DNA of 64,000 nucleotides, from positions 2,108,001 to 2,172,000 of the forward strand of contig HG738137.1 in assembly GCA_000499405.2 (NCBI GenBank), read 5' to 3'. The stretch is from Onchocerca volvulus (Eukaryota > Nematoda > Chromadorea > Rhabditida > Onchocercidae). Below, in pieces: positions 43,735 to 56,938 of the stretch. The stretch's first letter is position 1. Each line of letters starts with the position of its first letter. A program made the position numbers and the translations under genes. The notes under the pieces were generated by a model. It saw nothing but the letters and a program-made list of their open reading frames with translations. It searched no databases and had not been told where the DNA came from.

Positions 43735-46700
43735 TTATATTTCGAATTTGAATGCAGCACAAATATCATCATTACCACCACTTGATAGCCTTAGTGTACA
43801 ACGCTCAACCGAGCAACGTAAGCTGATACCCGCTTCGGCTATTTCATCAGCCTAAAAAAGAAAGAAGATAAATAGAATGAATATACGCATTTATTAACTG
43901 AAATGAACATAAAACTTAAAACTGGAAAGAACAATGGAGATAAACAAAAATCAAAAAGTATTTATGAAAAGCAGAATGAAAGATCGAAATTTCAAAAAAA
44001 GTATGCAGAACATTGCTGATATCAACACAAAAGTAGAATGCAATTAAAAATTCTCAGAAATGTCAACCAATAGCGATATATAAAAACATCAAAAAAAAAA
44101 AAAAAAAAAAAAAAAACGAGCTTCAATATACTAAAAAGATGAAGATCCTGAAAATCATCAAAACATTTGGATTCAATATGCAACAGATTCCAGTTACACT
44201 GAACAAATTAGAACTACATATTTTCTGAATAAAACTTAAGATGTTTGCTTAAAATTACTCAATCTAATTTCCCTAATTGGTTTATCGATAATTTTATCAC
44301 TCTGTTTCATCCTGCCTACATGCTTCAACCTATTTCACCGTACCTATACGATTCTTTCCATTTTATCTTGCTTACATGCTTTTGTTGCAGTATATCATGT
44401 TAGATTCTCTCACGTTATTTTTTCTCTGACGCTGCTGCATGTAGAGCATCACTTATTCTTTTGATAGAGCAAAAAGAAAAAACTTTATCAATTGTAGCAT
44501 ATTTAGACAGAAAAAAAAAAAAAAAAAAACTTGCTTTTTCACGGCTATACAATGTCAATTCATCGCTGTCATGTGTTGGAAGCACATCCACTTCAAGCTC
44601 TACAAATTCAGAAATATACAAAATAATAGCATAAAAAAACAAGAAATTACTTTTATATAACTTTTCTCACTTCCTTCTATTTAAAAAAAAAAGTACCTCA
44701 ATAATTTCAACTTATTAAATCATTCAATGATTTCTATTTGTTTTTCAATATGATTTATGCTGATCTAATCAACATAGTTATTTGATACTTGTATCCTCGA
44801 TTACATTGTTTGGTGGAGAGTTTTTGTTAGCTTATGGTCAGCAGGTTGAAAAGATTAGTTCTTGTTATTATTTGATTTTTTATACTTCGTTTTTTGTATG
44901 CCTTATTTGTTTTTGTATAGTCATGTTTTTTGTTTCGTTTTTTTTTTTTTTTTTTTTGATTGTATGGCTAAATTAACCTGGTTTCTTCCATGCGGCTTTA
45001 CCAGCAATAAGACCATCGATAAAATATGTTCGTATTGAATTCTTTCCACTTAGCACATAACGCCTAAAAAAACGTAAACATTACATAATAAAACATCAAC
45101 AACATTATCAGAAGCATTCTCATACAATTCATCAATGTAAGATATTTTTAATTGTTCAAATCTGTTTCAGGTAATCTACAGTAAAATCAGTTCTAATAAA
45201 AATACTATACCAGACATCGAATAAATCATAAAGAGTATTCAGGTTTTTTTTTTTTTTTTTTTGCAATCTACATTCAAATATACAAGGATGTTAATTTGCA
45301 AACATCAGAATAGTTAAATAAAACAAGGCCTCAACAAACACCATACAAAACTTAAATAAAATCATTGTTATATTCATAACTGCAATCCTTTTAAAGATAA
45401 ATTTGTAGCAAATGACTGATTTATCGATGAATTTGCAAAAAACAAATCACTGATGCAAACCTGGATCGAATACTAGTTACGAATGCTTTCGCTGCTTCCT
45501 CATCTTTCAGTATAGGATGGGCGCCGTGATGTGGGACAAAAACAATATCGAAATAGAGTGGTTGGGATAACTTGGGTTTGGTTTTTACACCATTAACGAC
45601 TGGTTTCGCACGTGCTCGAGCGGCACTTGTCATCGGTGGAAGGTACATTTCTTCTGCTCTCTTTTCTTCATAGGCATTTTGATTCTAAAATGTAAAATGT
45701 TGCGAAGATGATAAAAGATAAGCGAAGATACACTATAATTTGTGAAATTTGACCTTTAGAATAAAGGTTGAACCAGAATACTAGTAATCGTCGATCAAAT
45801 GTCCCCTTATTTTTTAAAATTATAGGTAAAAGTTTCTTTATTCTTTGTAAAGTATAAAGAAACTTTTGTCTCAGAATATCCAAACTATAATTCTAATATG
45901 GTAGTTAATAAAAACCGCATATCTAAACCAAGACGGACAACATCCTGGTTTAGATCTGTGGGAGAAACTCCAAACAGGAATCATAAACTTTCGTGTCATC
46001 TTGCTGTATTAGGGGATAGGTTTAAATGACTTAATTAAAAACAACATCAAGATTATATTAAAGTCTACCGCAAGCGCATTGGCATTATCATTGATATCAT
46101 GAGTTATACTAGTGACTTGTCCATCAAATACATTCTTGACAGTTGTCAATTGTTCCATGCAACTCGTTATATCAGCCGCCGCTACTGAATGGGTATTATT
46201 GATTACTTGTGTTGTTACATCTTGAATATGATGCTCTAATTCATCCGCCGTTTTTCTTGCGTTATCGACCATTTTTGATGCTTCGAATAGCGAATCGATT
46301 ACCTCATCTAGAGCTGGATCAGGCTGAAAATTGACCAATTACGAAGAATAACTTTAGCAAACAGTTCCTTGAATAAATTTTATACACATAATAATTATGT
46401 CATCTCAATTTCATACTGTTTTGGAGATAATGCATAGCTAGTAGGAAAGTATAACTCATCACTAAGATCTTTATTCCTCATTCTATTTTGATACTCAACA
46501 GTTACAAAATCCCAGATATACTGAATATATTAAATTGAAAAATAATGCTATTTTGTACTGATCTTATTACTTTTTCGAAATTACAGAAAGAATTTCCAAA
46601 CAACCTGAGCATTAACAGAGTCACTTGAGCCGCTGCTTCGAATCGAGAATTCTTCACGCTTTATGCCGGATGATGTCTGTATCTAGAAAAATACTCTATA

Positions 46701-47072
46701 TACAAGTTCAAAATGTTGGAACTAAAATTATCAATTTTTTTTTTTTTTTTTGAATGCAAAAAGGCAATTTATTTAAAAACGAATTTATTCAGATGATTAG
46801 AAAAAATTATCTTGTATAAATGAAATTACATAATGCATATAATAGGACGATATCTTCAAATGAAAATTGCTATAGAACGAGTAAAATAGTTGAAATCCTT
46901 ACCTTTTCAACTTCTTCACGTAAAATCATTGTTCTTTCAGTCTCATCACCTTTGTTATCCTGCACTTGCTCCAGTGTTCCATTATTAAGCTTATTTAATG
47001 ATAGGAGCGTTTCCGAAGATTTCGGAATTTCAGGTTCATTGTTATTCACTGATGGCAACTAAAATACTTGTT

Positions 47073-47115
<43 letters not shown>

Positions 47116-47123
47116 TTTTTCCC

Positions 47124-47166
<43 letters not shown>

Positions 47167-50100
47167 TTGCTAAAATACTTACACCTATAATTATTTCGCA
47201 TTTCTAATCTTAAATTCCGCACTAACAAATATTATGAGTACGAAATAATAAACCAACGGATATTTTCTTCTCATTTTCTCGTTCACAGTCAAAGACAAGG
47301 CACTAAGAAATTAGCTGGAAATATGACACTCGAGGACAAATGATAGAGAAAACAAAAGAGACATTTCGACCTCTTTGTTAAATTCTAAATATTTATTTAG
47401 CTCTTTACAAAAATTCGAATAAATCAGAGCTCAGAAAAATAATACCTTCTGCAATGTCGTTGAAGGGTCATCAACAATTCCGGTTACCAGGCCTGCCATA
47501 AATGGAGAAATATCGTCACCAAATAAATCTAAAAAAAAAAAAAAAAAGCAAACTATTCTTAAATAAAGTGTATTCAAACGAGATATTAAAAAAACGGGAA
47601 AGAAACGAGAGAGAAAGTAAGAAAAATAAAAAAGAATCAAAAATGCAATCTAAAAAGAAAATTCATTCAGGGAAAATACCTTGCAAACTGCCTTTATGTA
47701 TAACTTCCCGATTATGGGTTGCAGTTTTGCTAACACTTCCATAATCATGACTTTCTTTCGAGGAAGAGGATGCATCTGAAGAATTTTGGATCACATCAGT
47801 TGATATAACCGATGGCGCTGATGGTGTCATCGGTGTAGAATCAAGTAGTAGTGTGTCCTCTGATGATAATGCCGAGTCTAATGGATCGAATTGTTTTCCA
47901 TGAGTCCCCTGAATCCAAAACTTATTGCCAGTAACTCCAAAATATATTTAAAAAATTACAAAATTCCAGACTGACCATAAAATAATATTGTTTGTTAATA
48001 TCATTAAACCTTTTAAACTTACTGTTTTCTCTTCCAAGAAATTTTCACCAGGATTCATATCATCGTTTGAAAAATCCATACTAATTTTACGTACTTTCAT
48101 CGGTTCTTCAATGCCATCTAGCAAACCATTGTCTTCCGGAATTTGGGGTTGAAATGAGTTTTCAGGAATTTGTGGAATTTTGGGAGATAGGGGAGTTTTC
48201 TCTTCCATTTTAAAAGAGTCTTCGGGATGTGATGGACTTCCTGCCTTCTGTGTATTACTTAAAGACGACAGGTCAGTTGATGCTACTGGACTTTGTAATA
48301 ATTTAGTACATTGTGCATTTATTGAAACTTGATCTGAATTTTGAGCCTTCTCCTGAAACAGTAACATTTATTGAGCAAAAAGAAAAAAAAAATTGAAAGT
48401 TCTATGCCAACATGTTGGTAAGATGCGTTTTGAAAACTCAAAATTTTTAAATTTTATTATGCTACTGAAAACAAATAACTTCTTCGAAGATGTAGAATAA
48501 TCACAAGACATTTTTCATGTTCATTTTTTTTCTTTTTTTTTTTTTTAAATGTAAATCGAAAACTATAGACTTATAGCTAATCATACGACGCAAATAAGAA
48601 TGATGAAATGAACTTACTTTTGCTACTGCAGTTTTCACCCCAGTTTTATCGGCTAGTTTCGTTTTTCCTATCTCATTTTCTTTTGGCTTAATTTCGAGAG
48701 TAGCATTCTTTTTCGCATCGCTAGGTCTAGATTTTCCTGATTTGCTTCCTAATTTAGTTTCCGGAGTGTGAGATTTATTACTGCTTATAGCAGATGCCTT
48801 TGTTGATTCCGTGATTGGTCTCTTTGCATTCGCAGTAATTCGTGACTGTGCAGCTCCTGCCAGTGGTTGTCTGAAACAAATTATTCTATCGAGAATTATT
48901 CAAAAAATTTCGAAATTCAAATTAAATCTGCAAAATCCAGTTGGGGATAAGAAATAAAAGTTTGCTTCTAAAGAGGATAGAATTAAACCCTGTGACTAAA
49001 AAAAGAAAAAAACTGACTTAACTACTTTTTTCAGTGGTTCACCAGGTGCAGAAAGAGTTGCAGTTTGCAGCGACGCAGGACGTGATGATAAATTGGGAAG
49101 ATTTTTTGCTGTAATACAAAAGAATGATAGCAAATAAGAACGAAACATCTTCAGTTCTTAAAGCTCTATTTTTAAAATGAAAAGTTTCTCAACTTTTCCA
49201 ATTAAGTTTTGAGGATTTTTGAAATATGTTATTTTAATATAGTTCACTTCAATTTATTTCTTTCCTTTTTCTCTATTACTCTATCTTTGTGACATGAAAC
49301 AAGCTTTACAGTGCACTGGAACATACATTACAGCAAAAAATGTAGCTTGGCATTACACATTTTTCACTGAAAGATAATTAACATCGCTGATGGATTTAAT
49401 CGCCTTACACGGAATTTTAAAACTAAGAATTGTAACAAATATATACTAGGTACAAGTTTCCGTATCATTTTGCCTGGACGAGCCGTCGATGATTTCTCCT
49501 TCATAGCCTGTGTAAATTTTGGATAACGTAAGTATTCCTCGTTCTTCAATTTTTCCAGCGATGCATAAAGTTTTTCCAGTGAACAAGCACCTTAAAAAAG
49601 GAAAGTACAGAAAAAAATGTTTGAAAAAAAAAAAGTGTAATTCATTCGAACATCAAGATTATTAAATTCTTTTCATACCAAGTTGTCTTTCGAATAGGTT
49701 GCAGAAATCATGTTTTGTCTATTCTTAATTTGAAAATTATCCCAGAAATTATAATATTTGATATATGGAGAAAGATAACAAATAATATCCCAAATTCAAA
49801 GTAACAAAAAACAAAAACTTCAAAATATTTCAAAATATGAACTTACCAGTAATAAGAATACGTGACACTGGCATTGTATGATCTGATGGATACCAAACCA
49901 AAAGAAATGCTAGCGATGTTAAAGCAGCAAATTTTTCGATATTTTCGTCGGTTTTTAGAGCATGTAAAAGCGAAGTCAGATCTTTCGAATTACGTTCTGG
50001 ATTTAGTACAATCATCCGCAATGCACCCTCTCCTATTACCTGAAAAATGAGCAATTTTCAGCTGCAAAACTATAGGAAAGAAATAGAATTATTTAAATAA

Positions 50101-52126
50101 TCTAAACAAGTAGAAAAGGCAAAAGATAAAGTATTGATCATTTTTTAAGAACTTTAATTTTCTTGTAAATTAAATGTAATAGAATATCAAAAATTACTCA
50201 TGCTTTTACCACAGTTCATAACTCTCTGATCATTAGAGTTTCGATTCCAAAATTTAACATCACATTAATTTCGGGAAAAACTATTTTCATGCCGAAAATG
50301 AAGACGGAAGCAAGAAATAGACAAAATCGAAAAACAATGAAAAAATTAGAAGAGCTATTTAGTAAAGCAACTAACCTCATATAAAGTTATTGGTTCTAGC
50401 TTTGTGCTAGCGAAGGCTTCAATTGGTTTCAGACCTTCGGCACGGAGACCTTCATGCATTGCGCGCAAAACTTTTGAAGCTTTACTATCTCCATTTGTTA
50501 CGCTTGAAGGTGGTAAATTACATATTAAAGAACCAAAATTCGGATGGCACTGAAATTAGGTTGTCTTTTCCATCTTTGTTTCTTTCTTTCCAATATTTCA
50601 TGGACAAAATTATGTTCATTTTGTCCATGATTAATATATATTTTTGCTTCTGTTTCCCATATACTTGCTTCCTATTAGGAAATAGTTAAATTCACATCAG
50701 AAGCCAACACTACTCTTTTAAGATCACGCCACTTGCAGATTTGCTTTTACTTATTTGTTCAAATTTCATATAATATGAATGATTTTATATTACAATATTT
50801 TTAATAAATCCATGATTTACATTTTAATAACTATTTGCAAACTTTATGAAAGCTATCCGTACTTCTTTTTTTTTCTGCCTTTTATCCAAATCACCAATAC
50901 CACTTATTTTATCAGATTTAGTATTTCATAAGCTCGAATTTGCCTTTCGAACTTATCAATAAAAAAAAAAAGAAAAAAAGAAAAAAAGATTTAAGCTGCT
51001 TCACTCATCAATCTCCGACTTTAGCTCAATTTGCTTAGACAAAGTATTAATAATTTACTTCTTGCAAATATTTTCGCATTAAAATTGCTGAAATTCCTTG
51101 TAGACATTTTGGACTTATGCGAGTAACCACTGCTGCTGATACTGAAATTTAAAAAAAAGGATTAATTTGATAAAAACAAAAACTTTTTTCACGATTCCTT
51201 TCTTGCAATCAATTGTAGGAGAAGGACGTAAAAATCTAACAGTTACCAGCGAATAAAATTGGAACATGAAGCACACAAGTGATATTTCTGTGTAAAATAA
51301 TTCAAGTATTCAAATAAAAATTATGTGAAATGAAAAAATAAACGAGCAAATAAGGAAAAAAAGTCAGTAAAAGTAACCGAATAACTAATTTACTTACAAC
51401 TGTATCAGTTAACTATATTACTGGCAATATTTAACTTATTCATCTTCTCATCAATATGACAAAATAAATGTTCAGATAAAAACAGATAAAGTAAATGATA
51501 GCAGAATTACTTACTTTTATCATAATTACGAATCAGATTCCAATATGGGACAACCTTTTCGTCACCTCCATCAAGAAGTATTGAGAAACCATTTACCGAG
51601 AAAAATGCAGCATCTTCATTCCCACCAGAAAATACATACATCAATGGATGACGGGTACGGATACTTCCAACAGAATGCCCTGCCGGCAACAACTGCACCA
51701 AATTTGCATCTGAAAAATACAAGTTATATTAATTTCCAATAATTTTGAATATATCATTATGATTATTTCATTTTTAAAGTTTAGAAAATATTTTATAATC
51801 CGTTCTGTAAAACAATATCAGCATTTACTTATTTTTTTTTTTCGAAAAGAAAGCTTATATCATTTTTATGCTTATTTTTATTCTCATATTTACAAGCAAT
51901 TTAGATCTGTTCGTTCAAAGATGTTCCATATTTTCTACAATTGAAGTATGGGCTAAAAAAGAAGCACCATTTCCATACTTTCAATTATTTGATAATTTAA
52001 TGATGTCATTGATTAAAACATAGTCTATCTTAATCATCACTGAGAACAATGAATTTCAATTATTTAATAATCACTCAATTCGTAAATATTGCTAATGGAT
52101 TAAATCGTTTATTTACCCTGAATCAT
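43735..52126 (-). CDS. maph-1: MAP1-family microtubule-associated protein (MAPH-1/futsch type)
   Basis: Microtubule-binding protein related to MAP1A/B/S and futsch. Eighteen coding exons (high to low): 52117-52126, 51515-51709, 51059-51141, 50376-50549, 49847-50039, 49447-49590, 49018-49108, 48618-48870, 48023-48352, 47680-47908, 47446-47528, 46903-47058, 46605-46682, 46069-46323, 45461-45684, 44978-45063, 44535-44599, 43735-43851 (2766 nt, 921 aa). The N-terminal heavy-chain-like part has FFSVNGFSILLDGGDEK, AVVTRISPKCLQGIS, EPITLYEVIGEGALRMIVL, FLLVWYPSDHT and LEKLKNEEYLRYP, all MAP1 hallmarks. A Ser/Pro/Lys-rich linker (about 270-670) follows, then a heptad-like helix (674-758). The light-chain domain (about 785-921) has LYFDIVFVPHHG, RYVLSGKNS, LIAGKAAW and LPTHDSDELTLY. 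The 10-nt first coding exon follows TTAATATTAG, suggesting trans-splicing. The last intron must use GC (AAA|GCAAGT) to keep frame. It is much shorter than vertebrate MAP1A/B. Confidence 0.9.
44529..44535 (-). other. Non-canonical GC splice donor (GC-AG intron) in the MAP1 gene
   Basis: On the minus strand GAAAAA|GCAAGT matches the donor consensus except for C at +2. It joins in phase 0 to GCTGATGAA at 43851. The nearest GT (GCAA|GT) would give phase 1 and break the conserved C-terminus. Confidence 0.7.
47075..47165. repeat. Paired long poly-T/poly-A tracts in a MAP1-gene intron
   Basis: T runs at about 47075-47109 and 47128-47165 are separated by AAAAAATTTTTCCCAAAA. On the gene's strand these are A tracts. 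Confidence 0.9.
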
Positions 52127-52137
52127 TTGAATTCTTT

Positions 52138-52268
52138 GCTAATATTAATGATGAATTATTGATATTATGGCAGTTATTATTATTGGTTACTATTATTAGC
52201 ACTGATGCTGTGTTGCTATTGCTACCCTCCCGTCGTGGATGAATTCCTTCCGGAATAGCCTGAAATCA
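52138..52268 (-). other. Open stretch upstream of the MAP1 start, probable outron or 5' exon
   Basis: Minus-strand sequence after TGATTTCAG (about 52262) is open for about 48 codons (AIPEGIHPRREGSNSNTA..., then Asn-rich). It does not join the next coding exon in frame, whereas ATG at 52126 does. It is probably untranslated sequence or outron; an alternative 5' UTR exon is possible. Confidence 0.35.
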
Positions 52269-52398
52269 TAGTTAGTGATAATAAAATTGATCGAAAACGA
52301 GAAACAACGTTTAAAGCATCACTGGAAATAGCATAAAAGATGAAAATGAAACAAAAAGTCGTAAACATTCATACATGAAAAGCTCGCTGAACATTAAA

Positions 52399-52535
52399 AG
52401 AAAGGGTAAATTTTATTGAAATTTCAGAAAATTTCTTTTTTTCTTGAAATTTTATAAATTTTATTAAAATTCCACGAAATTTCTCTTTTTGTTGAAATTC
52501 CACAAAATTATTGGAATTTCACAAAATTCCTCTCC
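52399..52535. repeat. Degenerate TTGAAATTYCAYAAAATT tandem repeat
   Basis: About six irregular copies of an ~18-25 bp unit of the form TTGAAATTTCAGAAAATTTC / TTGGAATTTCACAAAATTCC. Confidence 0.65.
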
Positions 52536-54576
52536 AAATTTCCAATCATTCATTTCCCGCCCTCTTATTTCTCAAAATAAATCACCGAATAACAGACTGA
52601 GATTAACCATAGCTAACTTGTGAAAAAATCCAATCTCACAACTTTGCATCGTTAATTAAGCTTAGACGTATAAAATATCTTTCAGAAGAGATATGTTGGA
52701 AACATCTTAATTAATTAATTGATAATTAATTAATAAAATTAATCAAAAATCGTCGCTAATTATCAAAATCTCTCAATCTTTCGAAGAACTACAAAATTCC
52801 TTTCCAACTAGATAAAGCAAAAATGAAAGCGGAAAGAGAAGTACAATTAATCGATTCATTTCTAGAAATTATCGATTCATCTTTAAAGCGCTCTCTCTCA
52901 CTTCTGACTGTTCTCTTCCCCACTATTCTATAGCATTCATTTTCGATTCATTGTAATTTGCCTTTCTATATTAATCTTAATTTCTTCTAATTAATTGGAA
53001 CTTGATAACTAATTTCAATAAATGGAGTTGTCAGGGAAATATTTCCAGATCCAATGATATATCAATCATATCGTTTAATTTTTAAATTTTAATAGTAAAT
53101 CACAGAGTTGAGTTATTTTGAAGATTCTGATGCAAGAGGAAACATGGTCCTAAAAGGTCAAGATTTAACCTAAAGTTAGTTTCCAGTATGAGTTCAACTA
53201 TTTTTCAACAATAGAAAGCATAAATACGGCAAAGAAGGAAATCTCTCTAATTTATAAATCTCAAAAATCAATAAGACGTAATCATGAAATTTACTGTAAA
53301 AATATTAATCATTTCTTATTACCGTACCGTGTCTGAATGGCTTAGGATACGGTAAATTAAGAAAGAATGATTCTTATTTTCAGGTTACGATAGAATACAG
53401 TACGCTGTTTGCAGTGAATTATATTGTAGTTCAAGCTGAAATGGAAAAATTCATGGAGTGTTTATTTTCAGCAAAAATAAAAAAAGGAACATGTCAACAT
53501 TTGCGCATAAAATAGCTAATTGTTTTAAGTTTATTAAATGAGGAAATTTTCATGCTATCAAGTTTATTTTTAGAAATCTGCAAACTTATAATTTTGAGAA
53601 TTTTCAATCTAACTTAGTAAACATATTGTTTAATTTTAGTTGTAAGTGATCTAAACTGAGAATATTTAAAAAAGAAATATCAACTTGTTCGCCTAGAAGC
53701 TCTATGTCAATAATAATAACAATTCCTCCAATCTTAATTTTAATTTTAATAATTGATCAAATTTGTTTACCAATAGAAGATACAAATGAAAAAGATGAAA
53801 AATTTAAGCTCCTGCAATTGCTCAAATCTTCTCGACGATAAAATATTTGTAATTCCTAGTAAAGTCCTAGGAATTTGAATTTCTAAAAACTGGTTTTAAA
53901 TGGAAGAAATGCAATTCGAGAATTCGCACTTCAATTTTAGCAGCAATTTCAACCGTCTTCATTTGGTATTACCATATTTTTCATTCGTTCTTTTTATCAA
54001 AAATTAACACCAAATTATTGTCAACAAACGGGAACTTTTGATGAGAAACAAAAGAATTTACATTCCTGTTTTGACCGACATTTGATGCAATCAAATACCA
54101 TTATTTCAAAATAAATCTGAAAATTTTTTTGAACATAAGAGGAAGTAAAATTTATTGGATAAAAAAAAAAAAAAGATGAGCTTGTCAAGAGCTTAAAATT
54201 AAGGTATAGAACAAAGAAAAAGTACGAATATTTTGAGATTATGCGGAATATTACTAGGATAAGTTTATTTTATATAATTTTAATTAAAAATTTTCATAAT
54301 ATAAAATTCTGCTTAAATTGTTCTTTGAGAAAATTATATTAGAGTCAAACTAAGATTTCCAATGACATTTCCTGTCTTTTCATAAATATGTTTCGCGGTG
54401 ATATTCCATTATATGGTAGTTCATTGAGACAATCAAAGATTAAAATATTTTAATTAAAACTCTAGCATACCTTAGCAATTATTCCTAGCATGAAATAATG
54501 CCCTCTGACCTTTGCTTGAAATATCCAGGTCAGATTTTACGAAAATAAATAATTTATATTTCAAAAGAATTTGATT
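52536..54576. other. Gene-poor AT-rich region
   Basis: About 2 kb with no supported exon on either strand. An inverted pair TACCGTACC..GGATACGGTA near 53322-53353 is not a tRNA (no cloverleaf). Confidence 0.45.
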
Positions 54577-55074
54577 TCAGGTTACCTTAATCGTTTTCAG
54601 AATTTTATAGATCAATTCGTAGAATACCAGGTATATTTCATTAAAATTTAATTTTTCGAATAGAATCTTAATAGCAAAAAAAGATTTTCTCTGCAATAAA
54701 AACATGATTTTTAATCCAAAAAATGAAAATGATTCTCGATGTTCCAATTTTCTTCTCAAAATTTTATTCTCCGTTTCAAAAACTAATCTCTGAAATTTTA
54801 TGTTTCTTGGGAACAAAAAAAAAATTCTTTCCAACTGGGTTTTTTCAGATAGCAAGGAAATATATTTGTTTTTATTTCGACAAGGAATAAGAATGAGCAA
54901 GAAATGTTTATTTCTAAATAAAAAAAATAAGGAAAAAATGCATATTTTTCGAACAAAATTGACACTAATGGAATTTAAAAAAAAAAAAAATATCTTTTGA
55001 AATGGAAAAAATGTCGGAGTTCTTTTTAAGAATAAAAAAGTTAGATTTATCTTCGAGTAAACAGATGAATTCAA
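54577..55074 (-). other. Long open frame of uncertain status
   Basis: 165 codons on the minus strand, Phe-rich at the start. A part after AAAATTTCAG (about 54797) has charged coiled-coil character (LVFETENKILRRKLEHRE) and the frame ends at AAG|GTAACC (54594-54595). It may contain one real exon; most of the frame is composition-driven. Confidence 0.2.
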
Positions 55075-55446
55075 TCAAATGAATTTTCAGACGTTGAAGG
55101 TTTCTGCGTATATATATAAATAAATAAATATATAAATATATTTATATTTATTTGTAGAATTGTTCAATTATCTGTTTTTAACTTTCAGAATATTTCCATT
55201 AAAAAATGAAAATAAAAACAAATGGATCGATCCATTTCCATAATATTCTCAGGAATTTTTGAATGATTTTCAATTTCTTATACTTTACTTATTGCTGAAG
55301 TGATCAAAAAAAAAAAAAAAAAAAAAAATTAGAGAAATTAATATTTGTTAATGACGATTGATAACATATTTGATAATGATAATTGATAATATACGGATCA
55401 TATATTATAGTCAGGATTTCTATTAAAACTTACTTATCAAATAGAA

Positions 55447-56310
55447 TTATAGATGTTCCGGTTGTTCCGGCTGTACAGATCTCTGAAATTTCATTAGCTA
55501 TCGATAATTTACACTGTTTAGCCAATAACCACTCAACTTTTCGGCATACTTCAAATCATTATGATTTTGGAGAGTATCCAATTCTGCGATAAAAATACCG
55601 CAATTTAGGTAAAAAAGAAAAAAAAAAGATTTCGAAGAAATTAGGAAAATTTTCGAATAAAGAATAATAAGCATTTCTAGTAGTAATATTATCCAGATAT
55701 ACATTTCATCCTTTGGCTCATATTATCATCCTAAGCATTGGCTTCAGACTATTGCTATTAAAATTGGTAGAGCCAGACAGAGGAAGAAGTCTAGCCAATG
55801 TGAATTAATTTTAAATTTAAAGCTAGAGATTTAGTGATGAAGAGATGATGAATCAATAAACATTCATTGAGAAATTGAAATAAAGAAAGAAATTTGATGG
55901 AAATGAAACTGAATCATTCGTTCTTTTCATTTTAAATCATATGATAAAACCTGATCATCTGTTATCAAAAGCTGTACTTGTTTGCTCCATCCCAAATTAT
56001 TAATAGTTTTATTTTTTCACTTTTCTTTTTTTTTTTAAGTATTTGATTGAACAAAATAATTTAGTTGGCAAGTAATTTAGTAAATGAATCTAAGGCCAAA
56101 ATCATGTGTCAACTGCTTCACATTTTACCTGATCAACAAATTTGTATAACTCTATCAATTGATTGATTGATCTATTTGCCTATAGTATTTATAATCTGTG
56201 TAAAGTAGAATATGCTGATTGATCAAGTGGTGATTCGTTAATTAATTATCCTACCGGATTCCCGATTTTTGTCTTCTTAAGAAAAGTTTTCTCGATTTTT
56301 TAACGTAACT

Positions 56311-56345
<35 letters not shown>

Positions 56346-56515
56346 GAATTTCAACGGTCGAAAAGAAATTTGTTAAGGAAAAAATTACAATGTTAACTTT
56401 AAAAGTATGTCTATTGCGTACATTCTTGAAAGAATTCAATCATCTATGAATTATTTCTCAGAAACTAACCTTTACTCGTTTTTGTCATACCCAATTGTTC
56501 GTGTAATTCTACCAT
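55447..56515 (-). CDS. Candidate small gene or internal exons, unidentified
   Basis: Two or three minus-strand islands with good splice sites: 56470-56525 (AATTACAG before, GTTAGT after; contains ATG at 56515), 55513-55583 (TTATCGCAG before, GTAAAT after) and 55447-55482 (AATTTCAG before). Joined from the ATG they give 50 aa in frame: MVELHEQLGMTKTSK, then ELDTLQNHNDLKYAEKLSGY, then WLNSRSVQPEQPEHL. Hydrophilic and heptad-like, unlike the surrounding shadows. The third exon could instead continue through AA|GTAAGT at 55434 in another frame (ICTAGTTGTSIILFD) if exon 2 ends at 55515. Family not recognised; could be part of a larger gene. Confidence 0.4.
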
Positions 56516-56690
56516 TAAATTATTTCTGTAATTAATTGCTTAAAAGTTTAAAAATACTATAAACAAGTAGTAGCATCAAGAAAATTTTACATAACTAATT
56601 AACGAATTATTGATAAACTTGAAATTATTTCCCCAGTTTAAAATTTAATTAGTATATTCAATATCCGTAAAATTACCTTTGCAACTATTT

Positions 56691-56938
56691 GATGCTTACA
56701 TCTTCTTGACGAATATACTAATTAAATTTTACAGTTCAATTAAGTAGATAATTTCTGACGAATATACAAATTGAGTTTATAGTTTACAGTACAAATTAAA
56801 ATTTACAGCTCTTTCGATACTCACATCTTCGTGACAAATATACGAATTAAATTTACAATTTAATTAAGTTTATAGTTCCTGACGAATATATAAATTAAAT
56901 TCATAGTTTATGATATAAATTAAGTTTACAATTCTTTC
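56691..56938. repeat. ~125 bp tandem duplication
   Basis: Two head-to-tail units start GATGCTTACATCTTCTTGAC (56691) and GATACTCACATCTTCGTGAC (56816) and end in ATTTACAGCTCTTTC / GTTTACAATTCTTTC. They are roughly 80% alike. Each unit also contains a smaller internal repeat (GACGAATATA.AAATT). Confidence 0.8.

Noticed and set aside
44415..44470. Possible extra MAP1 exon reading SDALHAAASEKK
   Set aside because: No phase lets it join both neighbours, and it would truncate the conserved light-chain C-terminus.
44782..44976. Plus-strand Phe/Ile/Val-rich frame resembling a membrane protein
   Set aside because: Lies in a T-rich intron of the MAP1 gene and overlaps its exon antisense; no start context or domain.
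53322..53353. tRNA-like inverted sequence (TACCGTACC..GGTTACG/GGATACGGTA)
   Set aside because: No anticodon stem, D-arm or T-arm consensus at the right spacing.
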